A DNA stretch of 64,000 bases from CAYORM01 sp964406375 (GCA_964406375.1 CAYORM010000009.1:9681-73680), one strand, 5' to 3'; shown: positions 51,628 to 60,176, counted from the stretch's first letter. Numbers and translations are program-made. The notes: generated from the letters alone by a model not told the origin.

Positions 51628-53040
51628 ATGTTCGATGGGTTGAGCGGTCGTCTCGGCGACATCTTCGACCGGCTGCGCCGCCGTGGCGCCTTGTCGGAAT
51701 CCGACGTCCAGGCGGCGATGCGCGAGGTGCGGATCGCACTGCTCGAGGCGGATGTCGCGCTGCCGGTCGTCAAGGAGTTCATCGAGGCGGCCCGCAGCCG
51801 CGCGGTCGGGCAGGAGGTCCTGCGTTCGGTTACGCCGGGGCAGCAGGTCGTCAAGATCGTCCATGACTGCCTCGTCGAGATGCTCGGCGGCACGCCGGGA
51901 GCATCGCCGGACATGGCGGGCCCGCTGCCGCTCGATCTCGCGGCGGTGCCGCCGGTTCCGGTGCTGATGGTCGGCCTGCAGGGCTCGGGCAAGACCACGA
52001 CCACCGGCAAGATCGCGCTGCGCCTGAAGACGCGCGAGCGCAAGAAGGTCCTGATGGCCTCGCTCGACACCCGCCGTCCAGCGGCACAGGAGCAGCTGCG
52101 CGTCCTCGGCGAGCAGGTGGGTGTCGCCACCCTGCCCATCATTCCCGGCCAGGAGCCGGTCGCGATCGCCCGGCGTGCAATGGAGCGCGGCCGCCTCGAA
52201 GGGTTCGATGTCGTCCTGCTCGACACCGCCGGCCGCCTCGCGATCGACGAGCCGCTGATGCAGGAGGTGGTGGCGATCCGGGACGCGGTGCGGCCCGTCG
52301 AGACGCTGCTGGTCGCCGATGCGATGACCGGCCAGGACGCCGTCAACGTCGCGCGGACCTTCAACGAGCGGGTCGGCGTCACCGGGATCGTGCTGACCCG
52401 CGTCGACGGTGACGGGCGTGGCGGTGCCGCGCTGTCGATGCGCGCCGTCACTGGCCGCCCGATCAAGCTGATCGGCGTCGGCGAGAAGATGGACGCGCTC
52501 GAGCCGTTCCATCCCGACCGGATCGCCAACCGCATCCTCGGCATGGGCGACGTCGTCAGCCTCGTCGAGCGTGCGGCGGAGACCTTCGAGAAGGCCGAGG
52601 CGGAGAAGCTCGCCAAGAAGATCCAGAAGGGGGAGTTCGACCTCGAGGATCTCGCCGCGCAGCTCCGCCAGATGCGCAAGATGGGCGGGGTGCAGGGACT
52701 GCTCGGATTGCTGCCGGGCATCGGCAAGATGAAAGAGCAGATGAAGACGGCCGGGCTCGACGATCGGATGATCAAGCGCCAGGAGGCAATCATCTCCTCG
52801 ATGACCGTGCTTGAGCGCCGCAACCCGAAGATCATCCACGCCAAGCGGAAGATGCGCATCGCCGCCGGCTCGGGCACGACGGTGCAGGACGTCAACAAGC
52901 TGCTCAAGCAGCACCAGCAGATGGCCGACATGATGAAGCGGGTGAAGAAGCTGGGGAAGGCCGGGCTGATGCGCGGCATGCCCAAGCTGCCGCCCGGGAT
53001 GCTGCCTCCGGGCGGCCTCCCCCCCGGCTTCAAGATGTGA
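51628..53040 (+). CDS. ffh: Signal recognition particle protein Ffh
   Basis: A 470-residue SRP54 GTPase that binds 4.5S RNA and signal sequences. N domain (LSGRLGDIFDRLRRRGALSE, ALLEADVALPVVKEFIEAAR). G domain with MVGLQGSGKTTTTGKIALRL (G1), LLDTAGRLAIDEPLMQEVVA (G3), TRVDGDGRGGAALSMRAVTG (G4) and GVGEKMDALEPFHPDRIANR. Methionine-rich M domain (MRKMGGVQGLLGLLPGIGKM, AGSGTTVQDVNKLLKQHQQM) ending in a Gly-Pro-Met tail. ATG at 51628 is the family-consistent start. Confidence 0.97.
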   Translation: MFDGLSGRLGDIFDRLRRRGALSESDVQAAMREVRIALLEADVALPVVKEFIEAARSRAVGQEVLRSVTPGQQVVKIVHDCLVEMLGGTPGASPDMAGPLPLDLAAVPPVPVLMVGLQGSGKTTTTGKIALRLKTRERKKVLMASLDTRRPAAQEQLRVLGEQVGVATLPIIPGQEPVAIARRAMERGRLEGFDVVLLDTAGRLAIDEPLMQEVVAIRDAVRPVETLLVADAMTGQDAVNVARTFNERVGVTGIVLTRVDGDGRGGAALSMRAVTGRPIKLIGVGEKMDALEPFHPDRIANRILGMGDVVSLVERAAETFEKAEAEKLAKKIQKGEFDLEDLAAQLRQMRKMGGVQGLLGLLPGIGKMKEQMKTAGLDDRMIKRQEAIISSMTVLERRNPKIIHAKRKMRIAAGSGTTVQDVNKLLKQHQQMADMMKRVKKLGKAGLMRGMPKLPPGMLPPGGLPPGFKM

Positions 53041-53092
53041 TCGGCTGACGCGCAACATTGATCAATATAGACTGAAGCAGGAGTTCCAGCGC

Positions 53093-53440
53093 ATGTCCGT
53101 GAAGATCCGCCTCGCCCGGGGCGGCGCCAAGAAGCGCCCCTTCTATTCCATCGTCGTCGCCGACACGCGCAGCCCCCGCGACGGGCGCTTCATCGAGAAG
53201 ATCGGCACCTACAACCCGATGGTCGATCGTGACCATCCCGATCGTGTCCGTCTGGATGCCGACCGGGCGCGGCATTGGCTGTCGGTCGGGGCGCTGCCGA
53301 CTGATCGCGTCGCGCGCTTTCTGGGGCAGGCCGGCGTGATCGAGGCGCCGGCGGTGCGCGAGACGCCGAAGAAGTCGGCGCCGAAGGCGAAGGCCCAGGA
53401 GCGCGCCAAGGCGGCGGCCGCTGCGGCCGAGGCCGGCTGA
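53093..53440 (+). CDS. rpsP: 30S ribosomal protein S16
   Basis: A 115-residue S16 protein. SVKIRLARGGAKKRPFYSIV and VADTRSPRDGRFIEKIGTYN are highly conserved, then DADRARHWLSVGALPTDRVA. A Lys/Ala-rich extension (AKAQERAKAAAAAAEAG) follows, as often seen in Alphaproteobacteria. AGGAG lies ten bases before the ATG. The preceding 52 nt are unusually AT-rich, with the palindrome ATTGATCAAT (53057-53066) next to TATAGA, a possible promoter for the ribosomal operon. Confidence 0.97.
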   Translation: MSVKIRLARGGAKKRPFYSIVVADTRSPRDGRFIEKIGTYNPMVDRDHPDRVRLDADRARHWLSVGALPTDRVARFLGQAGVIEAPAVRETPKKSAPKAKAQERAKAAAAAAEAG

Positions 53441-53508
53441 GTCCGATCCGACGGCGCCGGGCGGCCCTCGGCTGCGGCCGGGGGCTTTGAGGTGCCGCCT
53501 TCCGCATC

Positions 53509-54084
53509 ATGCCTGCGACCCGCATCTGCATCGGCCGGATCGCCGGCGCCCATGGCGTCCGCGGCCTCGTCAAGGTCAGGCTGTTCGGTGACGATCCGGA
53601 GGCGCTGCGCGCTTACGGCCCGCTCGCCGACGAGCCGGGGCTGCGCCGTTTCGTGGTTCGTGCGGTGCGCCCTGCGCCCGGCGGCGCCCAGGCGACGGTA
53701 CTCGCCGAGATCGACGGCGTCGCCGATCGGGGCGCGGCCGAGGCGCTGCGCGGCACCACCTTGTGGGTCGACCGTGCGGCGCTGCCGGCGACCGAGGACG
53801 AGGACACCTTCTACCATGCCGACCTGATTGGCCTGCGGGCTGATCTGGCGGCGGGTGGGGTGCTGGGCCAGGTCCGGGCGGTGCATGATTTCGGTGCTGG
53901 CGAGATGCTGGAGATCGTGCGGGACGAGGGACCGTCGGTGATGGTCCCCTTCACCCGCGCGGCGGTACCGGAGATCGACATCGCCGGCGGCAGGCTCGTC
54001 GTCGATCCGCCCGCCGGCCTTCTCGACAGTCCCCGCCGCGGCGGGGCCGGAGAAGAGCCGCCCGGGGATGTGTCCGAGGATGCG
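53509..54084 (+). CDS. rimM: Ribosome maturation factor RimM (runs into assembly gap)
   Basis: 192 residues are visible before the gap. The RimM N domain has TRICIGRIAGAHGVRGLVKV RLFGDDP. The PRC-barrel C domain has EDEDTFYHADLIGLRADLAA, VLGQVRAVHDFGAGEMLEIV and VMVPFTRAAVPEIDIAGGRL. Only a few residues are missing. If the two gap edges are merged on their shared GGATGCG, the frame continues GAG GGG CAA CGG TGA and the stop overlaps the trmD GTG by four bases. It assists 16S rRNA processing and 30S head maturation. No functional domain is lost. Confidence 0.93.
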
Positions 54085-54184
54085 NNNNNNNNNNNNNNNN
54101 NNNNNNNNNNNNNNNNNNNNNNNNNNNNNNNNNNNNNNNNNNNNNNNNNNNNNNNNNNNNNNNNNNNNNNNNNNNNNNNNNNNN
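54085..54184. other. Assembly gap of 100 N at the rimM/trmD junction
   Basis: Exactly 100 N, the conventional length for a gap of unknown size. Both flanks carry the 7-mer GGATGCG (54078-54084 and 54185-54191). Joining on it restores a complete rimM frame and a GTGA stop/start overlap with trmD. The true gap is therefore probably near zero or a short GAGGATGCG-type tandem repeat. Confidence 0.95.
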
Positions 54185-54202
54185 GGATGCGGAGGGGCAA
54201 CG

Positions 54203-55039
54203 GTGAGCTGGACCGTTCGCGTCCTGACGATCTTCCCGGAGATGTTCCCCGGCCCGCTCGGCCAGTCGCTGGCCGGCCGGGCGCTCGCCCGCGGTGACTG
54301 GCGGCTGGAAACGGTGGACATTCGCGACTTCGCGCGCGATAAGCACCGCTCCGTGGACGACGCACCCTTCGGGGGTGGCGCCGGCATGGTCATGCTTCCG
54401 GGGCCGATCGATGCTGCGATCTCGGCCGCCCGCCGACCCGGGGAGCGGCTCCTCTATCTCAGCCCGCGCGGGCGCCTGCTCGATCAGGCGCTGGTACGCG
54501 AGCTGGCGGCGGAGCCGGCGATCGTGTTGCTGTGCGGTCGTTATGAAGGGGTCGACCAGCGCGTCCTCGACGCTCATGCGGCGGAGGAGGTCAGCCTGGG
54601 CGATTTCGTGCTGTCCGGCGGCGAGCCGGCGGCGCTCGTGCTCATCGATGCTGTGGTCCGGCTGCTGCCGGGCGTCATGGGCAATGCCGAGAGCGCGGGC
54701 GAGGAGAGTTTCGGGTCCGAGTTCGGTGCGGGACTCCTGGAGTATCCGCACTATACCCGGCCCGCTTTATGGCAGGGCGCCGACGGCGTGCCCCGTGCCG
54801 TGCCGGAGGTCCTGGTCTCCGGCCATCACGGGAAGGTCGAGCGGTGGCGGCTGGAACAGGCGGAAAGGATCACCCGGGAGCGACGCCCGGACCTCTGGCA
54901 ACGTTACCTCGCCGCGGCTGGCGGCGAGCGCCCCAAAGGGGCAGGCCATGTCCGAAAGCGCCCGGGGAACACTACGTCCGACGCTGCGGCAGCGGCTGCG
55001 GCGACCGACGAGAAGAGGAAAGAAGGACGGTCGTCATGA
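54203..55039 (+). CDS. trmD: tRNA (guanine-N1-)-methyltransferase TrmD
   Basis: A 278-residue SPOUT methyltransferase making m1G37. VRVLTIFPEMFPGPLGQSLA, RDFARDKHRSVDDAPFGGGA GMVM, LLYLSPRGRLLDQALVRELA, VLLCGRYEGVDQRVLDAHAA (knot loop), VSLGDFVLSGGEPAALVLID and a C-terminal domain with YPHYTRPALWQG. The last 45 residues (from about 234) form a basic, Ala-rich tail beyond the usual end (TTSDAAAAAAATDEKRKEG). GTG at 54203 with GGAGGGG upstream. The stop overlaps the rplS ATG by four bases. Confidence 0.95.
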   Translation: MSWTVRVLTIFPEMFPGPLGQSLAGRALARGDWRLETVDIRDFARDKHRSVDDAPFGGGAGMVMLPGPIDAAISAARRPGERLLYLSPRGRLLDQALVRELAAEPAIVLLCGRYEGVDQRVLDAHAAEEVSLGDFVLSGGEPAALVLIDAVVRLLPGVMGNAESAGEESFGSEFGAGLLEYPHYTRPALWQGADGVPRAVPEVLVSGHHGKVERWRLEQAERITRERRPDLWQRYLAAAGGERPKGAGHVRKRPGNTTSDAAAAAAATDEKRKEGRSS

Positions 55040-55416
55040 ACCTCATCCAGCAGCTCGAGCAGGAGCAGATCGACAAGCTCACCGCCGAGCGTCCGGTGCC
55101 GGATTTCGGCCCGGGCGACACGCTGCGTGTCAATGTGAAGGTGGTCGAGGGGACGCGCGAGCGTATCCAGGCCTATGAGGGCGTCTGCATCGGCCGCAAG
55201 AACGCCGGCATCAACAGCCACTTCACGGTCCGCAAGATCAGCTATGGCGAGGGCGTCGAGCGCGTCTTCCCGCTGTACAGCCCGCGGATCGACTCGATCG
55301 TCGTCGTGCGCCGCGGCGCGGTGCGGCGCGCGAAGCTCTATTACCTGCGCGGCCGCCGCGGCAAGTCGGCCCGGATCGCCGAGAAGCGCGAGGTGCGGTC
55401 CGACAGCCAGGGCTGA
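55036..55416 (+). CDS. rplS: 50S ribosomal protein L19
   Basis: A 126-residue L19: MNLIQQLEQEQIDKLTAERP, FGPGDTLRVNVKVVEGTRER, IQAYEGVCIGRKNAGINSHF, VRKISYGEGVERVFPLYSPR and RGAVRRAKLYYLRGRRGKSA. ATG at 55036 overlaps the trmD stop (ATGA). It is the last gene of the ffh-rpsP-rimM-trmD-rplS series and is followed 27 nt later by a strong terminator. Confidence 0.97.
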   Translation: MNLIQQLEQEQIDKLTAERPVPDFGPGDTLRVNVKVVEGTRERIQAYEGVCIGRKNAGINSHFTVRKISYGEGVERVFPLYSPRIDSIVVVRRGAVRRAKLYYLRGRRGKSARIAEKREVRSDSQG

Positions 55417-55443
55417 GCCCTGGCGAGCGGCGCCGAATGAACG

Positions 55444-55482
55444 AGGCCCGGCCGGAGCGATCCGGCCGGGCCTTTCTCTTTT
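55444..55482 (+). terminator. Rho-independent terminator after rplS
   Basis: A perfect 13-bp stem, AGGCCCGGCCGGA (55444-55456) with TCCGGCCGGGCCT (55461-55473), around a GCGA tetraloop. It is followed by TTCTCTTTT. It is the clearest intrinsic terminator in the window. Confidence 0.92.
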
Positions 55483-55546
55483 CGTCGGACCGGCCGCTTC
55501 ATCCGGGGGCGTCGCGGCAGCAGTACCGGCCGGGCGGCAGGCCTCT

Positions 55547-56233
55547 TCAGTCGAAGCGGTAGCCGATCCTGAGACCGACATTGTCCATCGCCGGATTCTC
55601 GTCGGAATCGCCGAGGATCGCGCCGGTCGACATGTGCTCCCAGAACAGGGAGACGCCGAAGCCGTTGTCGAACCGCCAGCCGAGATCGGCACCGAAACGG
55701 AACAGGACGGGCGAGCCGAGTGCCAGCCGGTCCTCCGGCGCATCCTCGTCATGGATGTAGCCGTCATGCACGGCAAGCCCGAGGAAGCCCTCGGCGAAGA
55801 AACCCGGCTCGAAGGTGTAGCCCCAGGTCAGGCCGGCATAGGCGTGGTTCGTCTGGCCCGCTGTCGACAGGCCGAAGCCGATATGCGGCCGGGGCGAGCC
55901 GAGAAAGGCCAGCCCCTCCGGCGCCGTGAAGAGCAGCTCCCCGCCGATGTCGAGCCCGTCCTCGACGTCATGGCTGAACGGGTCCAGCGTGATGTCGCCG
56001 CGCAGGTCGATGAAGTCCACATCGTGATTGGCGACCGAGACCCGCACCTCCGAGACAAAGCCCCAGAGCGCGACGCGCTCCGGCGCCATCTCCTCAGCCG
56101 CGGTCGATCCGGCAGCGCCGATGATGCACGCGATTAGTCCTGCGGCCAGCGTGCCGCCTGCCCATCCCGTGAAGCCCCGCACGACGCCCTGTCCCCCTCT
56201 GTCGCGTTTCCAGCCTCCGCCGGACTGTCGCAT
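55547..56233 (-). CDS. PagL-like lipid A deacylase / acyloxyacyl hydrolase
   Basis: A 228-residue outer-membrane barrel. An N-terminal hydrophobic signal (WAGGTLAAGLIACIIGAAGS) is followed by VALWGFVSEVRVSVANHDVD, GELLFTAPEGLAFLGSPRPH, GLTWGYTFEPGFFAEGFLGL and the C-terminal VSLFWEHMSTGAILGDSDEN. In that segment the EHMS stretch matches the catalytic Glu/His/Ser region of PagL-type 3-O-deacylases. The end GLRIGYRFD fits an OMP. It would remodel lipid A in the outer membrane. Start at ATG 56233 (MRQSGGGWK). Confidence 0.82.
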   Translation of the reverse strand: MRQSGGGWKRDRGGQGVVRGFTGWAGGTLAAGLIACIIGAAGSTAAEEMAPERVALWGFVSEVRVSVANHDVDFIDLRGDITLDPFSHDVEDGLDIGGELLFTAPEGLAFLGSPRPHIGFGLSTAGQTNHAYAGLTWGYTFEPGFFAEGFLGLAVHDGYIHDEDAPEDRLALGSPVLFRFGADLGWRFDNGFGVSLFWEHMSTGAILGDSDENPAMDNVGLRIGYRFD

Positions 56234-56271
56234 GATCCTTGAACGACCGGCAATCGCTCCCGGAGGCCCGA

Positions 56272-57294
56272 TCAAAGGGTTTCGGTCACTTTCTTCAGAT
56301 GGCGTGGGGCGTCGGGGGACAGGCCACGTGCCACTGCGAGCCGGGCGACGAAGGGGTAGAAGGCGGCGACGGCCACAATTGGGTCAACCGCCGGGTGCAG
56401 GGGCGGCGGCAGCGGCAAGGTCGTGCCGGGCACCTCCGGTGCCCCGGCGAGCAGCACGGAGGCCCCGAGCGCGCGGAACTCCTCTGCCATCGCGAGCACA
56501 CTCGACCGGCCGGGGTCGTTCGGCGCCAGGGCGAGGACGGGATAGCCCTGTTCGACCAGCACCTTTGGCCCGTGCATGATCTCCGCGGCCGACATCGCTT
56601 CGGCCTGGATGATGCAGGTCTCCTTCAGCTTCAGTGCGCATTCCTGCGCGACGGAGAGGTTGAGGCCGCGGCCGGCCACCATCATCCGGTCGGCCTCGAG
56701 CAGCGCCTCGATCGCCGGGCTCCAGTCGCATCGGGTCGCCGCCTCGAGCCGTTCCGGCAACCGGTCGAGTGCCGCCGTCAGCTCCGGATCGCGGGTCCAG
56801 GCGGCCACGAGGCGCACCGGCACGACGAGGCTTGCGATGAAGGATTTGGTGGCCGCGACCGCGCGCTCCTTGCCGGCCTGCTGGTCGAACACCACCAGCG
56901 CTTCCCGCGCCAGCGGGCTCGCCGGATCGTTGACGATGGCGACGGTCAGCGCGCCGCGCTCACCGGCCCGGCGCAGCGGGCCGACGACGTCGGGGCTGCG
57001 ACCCGATTGGGAGATCGCGATGGCGAGGCTGCGATCGAGATCGAGCTCGGCATGCGACAGTGTCTCGAGCGAGGGGGGCAGCGAGGCGGTCACCACCCCG
57101 GCCCGGCTGGCGATGAGATAGGCGCAGAAGGCCGCGGCATTGTCCGAACTGCCACGTGCGATCGTCATGGCAAAGCGTGGCCGCTGATCGCGCAGCCGCC
57201 GGGCCAGCGTCTCATAGGGTTCGGGGTCGGACGCCAGCAGCTCCGCGATCCGGGCGGGCGCCTCCAGCGCCTCAGCGTGCATCAGCGAGGTCAA
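56272..57294 (-). CDS. SIS-domain sugar-phosphate isomerase/deaminase (NagB-II-like)
   Basis: A 340-residue protein with two SIS domains related to the GlmS isomerase half: FAMTIARGSSDNAAAFCAYL, LAIAISQSGRSPDVVGPLRR, GALTVAIVNDPASPLAREAL, RAVAATKSFIASLVVPVRLV, NLSVAQECALKLKETCIIQA and ECALKLKE/EIMHGPKVLVEQ segments. It has no glutaminase domain. Next to nagA and a kinase, it is most likely a glucosamine-6-phosphate deaminase of the NagB-II type. TTG at 57294 is chosen because AAGGAGAGG precedes it; ATG at 57282 lies too far from that RBS. It overlaps nagA by 23 nt. Confidence 0.85.
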   Translation of the reverse strand: MTSLMHAEALEAPARIAELLASDPEPYETLARRLRDQRPRFAMTIARGSSDNAAAFCAYLIASRAGVVTASLPPSLETLSHAELDLDRSLAIAISQSGRSPDVVGPLRRAGERGALTVAIVNDPASPLAREALVVFDQQAGKERAVAATKSFIASLVVPVRLVAAWTRDPELTAALDRLPERLEAATRCDWSPAIEALLEADRMMVAGRGLNLSVAQECALKLKETCIIQAEAMSAAEIMHGPKVLVEQGYPVLALAPNDPGRSSVLAMAEEFRALGASVLLAGAPEVPGTTLPLPPPLHPAVDPIVAVAAFYPFVARLAVARGLSPDAPRHLKKVTETL

Positions 57295-58381
57295 TCGCCT
57301 CTCCTTCCACGTGAACGGCCCGGACGGCGAGATCCGCATCCAGGCAGACAATGTCGGCGACGGCACCGGGAGCAAGCCGCCCGCGCTCTCGAAGACCCAG
57401 CCGGTCGGCCGGGATCGTCGCGGTCCGCCGCGACGCCTCGGCCAATGGCAGGCCGATCGCCACGAGATTGCGCAGCGCCTGATCCATGGTGAGGCAACTG
57501 CCGGCCAGCGTGCCGTCGGCGAGCCGCACGCCGTTGCCGCATTTGCGGACGGTATGCCGGCCGAGCCGGTAATCGCCGTCGGGCATGCCGGCAGCGGCGG
57601 TGGCGTCGGTGACGGCGTAAAGGCCGGGGACAGCCCGAAGCGCCGCCCGAATCGCGCCGGGATGGACGTGCAGCAAGTCGGGGATCAGCTCGGCCGTCTC
57701 GGCATGGGCGAGGGCGGCGCCGACGACACCCGGCGCGCGGTGGTGCAGCGGCGACATCGCATTGAAGAGATGGGTGACGCCGACGGCCCCTTCCGCGAAG
57801 GCTGCGGCGGCGGTCTCGTAATCGCAGCTCGAATGGCCGAGCTGGACGCGGATGCCGCGACTGGCGCAATGCCGCCGGAACGAGCCGTCGGGATCGGCCT
57901 CCGGCGCCCAGGTCAAGACACGGATCGGCGCGATTGCGATCAGTCGGTCGAGCAGCGCCGCATCGCCCGGGATCGCGAAGGGCGGCTGCGCCCCCAGCTT
58001 GCCCGGATCGATGAAGGGGCCTTCGAGATGGACGCCGAGAACCCTCGCCTCGCCCGGGCGGCGTTCGGCGATCACCGCCGCGGCGCCCGCAAGGGCAGCC
58101 TCGACCTCGGCGACCGGCCCCGTCATCGTCGTCGCCAGCAGCGCGGTCGTTCCGCGCCGCACATGGGTACGCGCGAGAGTGCGCACCGCCTCGCCGCCAT
58201 CCATCACATCGGCGCCGCCGCCGCCATGGCAGTGCAGATCGATGAAGCCGGGCAGGATGTAGGGCGCGTCTGCCGCCACCGGGGCGGCTTCGATCGCGCG
58301 GATGTGGCTGTCGAAGAGGATGCGGCCGTCGAGAATGCCGTCGGGGGTGACGATTCGTCCGGAAAGGATGGTGATACTCAT
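57272..58381 (-). CDS. nagA: N-acetylglucosamine-6-phosphate deacetylase
   Basis: A 369-residue amidohydrolase removing acetate from GlcNAc-6-phosphate. PYILPGFIDLHCHGGGGADV (metal-binding HxH region), VLGVHLEGPFIDPGKLGAQP, VQLGHSSCDYETAAAAFAEG, GVTHLFNAMSPLHHRAPGVV, LYAVTDATAAAGMPDGDYRL (catalytic Asp) and LAPGAVADIVCLDADLAVRA are visible. The start overlaps the upstream kinase stop by four bases. It is the middle gene of a three-gene amino-sugar operon. Confidence 0.94.
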   Translation of the reverse strand: MSITILSGRIVTPDGILDGRILFDSHIRAIEAAPVAADAPYILPGFIDLHCHGGGGADVMDGGEAVRTLARTHVRRGTTALLATTMTGPVAEVEAALAGAAAVIAERRPGEARVLGVHLEGPFIDPGKLGAQPPFAIPGDAALLDRLIAIAPIRVLTWAPEADPDGSFRRHCASRGIRVQLGHSSCDYETAAAAFAEGAVGVTHLFNAMSPLHHRAPGVVGAALAHAETAELIPDLLHVHPGAIRAALRAVPGLYAVTDATAAAGMPDGDYRLGRHTVRKCGNGVRLADGTLAGSCLTMDQALRNLVAIGLPLAEASRRTATIPADRLGLRERGRLAPGAVADIVCLDADLAVRAVHVEGEAIDLADAR

Positions 58382-59268
58382 TCCCAGAACTGCTCCAGCG
58401 GTCCGCCGTGGCGCGCCAGGGCCAGCGCACCGTCGCGGGCATCGCCCATCGCCGGCCGGAGCCGCGCGCGGATGTCAGGGGCGAGCATCGGCCCGATCAC
58501 CGGCGCCAGCCCGCCGCCGAGCGCCAGCGGCAGCCGCGCCGCCGGGTCGAGCGCCTCGATCATCCGGGCGATCTCCGCGGCCGCGCCGGCGAGGATCCGG
58601 CGGGCAGCGGGATCGCCTTGCTGCGCGTAGCCCACGACGACCGGCGCGAGGCTCGCATATTTGGTCGACGGGGCCGGGTAGAGCCAGGCCAGCAGCGCCG
58701 AAGGGGAGGGGCCGCAGAGATCGAGCAGCGCCCGATGCAGGCCGGTGCCGCCCGGTGGGTCGACGGCGCGGCCGTCCAGTACCGCCAGCGCCTCGGCGAG
58801 CGCCGCCCGCCCGATCCAGGCGCCGCTGCCTTCGTCGCCGATGGGAAAGCCCCAGCCGCCGACCTGGGCCGTCGAGCCGTCCTCGCGCAGCACATTGCCG
58901 ACCGTACCGGTGCCGATCGCGACCGCCGCGCCCGGGGCCCCGCCATGGGCGCCCAGCACTGTCGCATGCCCGTCCGAGCACAGGAGGAGCCGAGCGACGG
59001 GCGGCGCCGTTTCGAAGAAGCGGGTGCGGTTCGCAGGGGATCCGGTGCCGGCGAGGCCGCAGGCGAGCACCGTCTCGCGCAGCATCTCATCGGTCGCGCC
59101 GGCCGCGCCCAGCGCCGCACGGATGGACGTCCAGGCCGCCTCGACTCCGAGTGTCAGGCTCGACGGTCCCGCCTCGCCATCGCCCAGCACGCGCCCATCC
59201 GCCCCGGCGAGGCGGGCGCGCGTGCCGGTCGCACCGCCGTCGACGCCGGCGAAGAAGCGTGGCTGCAT
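58378..59268 (-). CDS. BadF/BadG-type ATPase, N-acetylglucosamine kinase-like
   Basis: A 296-residue ASKHA-fold kinase. FFAGVDGGATGTRARLAGAD (phosphate 1, DGGxT), VLACGLAGTGSPANRTRFFE, LLCSDGHATVLGAHGGAPGA, VAIGTGTVGNVLREDGSTAQ (phosphate 2), VGGWGFPIGDEGSGAWIGRA (typical of GlcNAc kinases) and LPLALGGGLAPVIGPMLAPD (adenosine). First gene of the kinase-nagA-NagB-II operon, so it probably phosphorylates N-acetylglucosamine or glucosamine. No transporter gene is adjacent. Confidence 0.87.
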   Translation of the reverse strand: MQPRFFAGVDGGATGTRARLAGADGRVLGDGEAGPSSLTLGVEAAWTSIRAALGAAGATDEMLRETVLACGLAGTGSPANRTRFFETAPPVARLLLCSDGHATVLGAHGGAPGAAVAIGTGTVGNVLREDGSTAQVGGWGFPIGDEGSGAWIGRAALAEALAVLDGRAVDPPGGTGLHRALLDLCGPSPSALLAWLYPAPSTKYASLAPVVVGYAQQGDPAARRILAGAAAEIARMIEALDPAARLPLALGGGLAPVIGPMLAPDIRARLRPAMGDARDGALALARHGGPLEQFWE

Positions 59269-59348
59269 GGCGGGATGGTCGGACCCTGGTTGCGAAAGCG
59301 CCGGGACAGTACCAGGAACGCGTCAGAGCGTCACGACAGGGCAGGGTG

Positions 59349-60176
59349 ATGGGCGGGTTGACGAGTCAGGCGGGGGCGGCGCTGGTGGCGCTGGCGGAGC
59401 GCGCCGGTCGGGCGATCCTCGACCATTACGAGGCCGGCCCCGGCCGCGTCGCGGCCAAGGAGGACGGCTCACCGGTCACCGCCGCCGATGCAGCGGCCGA
59501 GGCGGTGATTCTCGACGGGCTCGACCGCCATTTCCCCGGCGAGCCGGTCGTCGCGGAGGAGCGTTTCACCGGGGATCCGGTCTGGTTCGGCGACAGCCCG
59601 GCCTTCTGGCTGGTCGACCCGCTCGACGGCACCCGCGAGTACATCGCGCGCAATGGCGAGTTCACGGTGAACATCGCGCGCATCGAGGCGGGACGGCCGT
59701 GCTTCGGCGTCGTCCACGCTCCGGCACTCGGCCTCACCTGGTGGACGGACCCGCTGTCTGGCGCGGCGCTGATGCACGCGCCGGGCGGTCCGACGCGGAC
59801 GATCGTGGCGCGGACCCCGGGCGAGGGACCGCTCATCGTCACCGCCAGCCGCTCGCATGGCAGCGCTGCGCAGCTCGACGCGCTGCTCGCCCGGCTGGGG
59901 CCGGTCGAACGGCGGCGCGTCGGCAGTTCGCTGAAATTCTGCCGTCTCGCCGAGGGGACCGTCGACCTCTACCCGCGCTTCGGTCCGACGATGGAATGGG
60001 ACACCGCGGCGGGCGATGCGGTGCTGCGGGCGGCCGGCGGCGTCATCATCGACGCCGTGACCGGCGAACCCCTCGCCTACGGCAAGCCGGGTCACCTCAA
60101 CGGTGCGTTCATCGCGTTTGGGAAGTGGCCGGAGGGTGAGCGGCAGAAGGTGCTGGCCGCGAAGGCTGAGGGATGA
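59349..60176 (+). CDS. cysQ: 3'(2'),5'-bisphosphate nucleotidase CysQ
   Basis: A 275-residue inositol-monophosphatase-fold enzyme hydrolysing PAP or PAPS. Metal-site residues: Glu in PVVAEERFTGDP, WLVDPLDGTREYIARNGEFT (DPLDGT motif) and ATMEWD-type segment GPTMEWDTAAGDAVLRAAGG. VGSSLKFCRLAEGTVDLYPR is typical of CysQ. ATG at 59349; the frame is open for more than 1 kb upstream but that part is antisense to the kinase and nagA. Confidence 0.93.
   Translation: MGGLTSQAGAALVALAERAGRAILDHYEAGPGRVAAKEDGSPVTAADAAAEAVILDGLDRHFPGEPVVAEERFTGDPVWFGDSPAFWLVDPLDGTREYIARNGEFTVNIARIEAGRPCFGVVHAPALGLTWWTDPLSGAALMHAPGGPTRTIVARTPGEGPLIVTASRSHGSAAQLDALLARLGPVERRRVGSSLKFCRLAEGTVDLYPRFGPTMEWDTAAGDAVLRAAGGVIIDAVTGEPLAYGKPGHLNGAFIAFGKWPEGERQKVLAAKAEG

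Noticed and set aside
50985..53033. Minus-strand frame of 682 codons across gpsA and ffh
   Set aside because: Antisense of two intact housekeeping genes, Ser/Arg-rich with no domain.
53041..53092. Promoter for rpsP with TATAGA as -10
   Set aside because: The AT-rich patch and ATTGATCAAT palindrome are real, but no -35 at 16-18 nt can be seen, so it is only mentioned with rpsP.
54085..54297. Continuation of rimM or an upstream extension of trmD through the N run
   Set aside because: The 100 N are not a multiple of three and the frame after the gap is wrong; merging on the shared 7-mer gives a different, sensible end.
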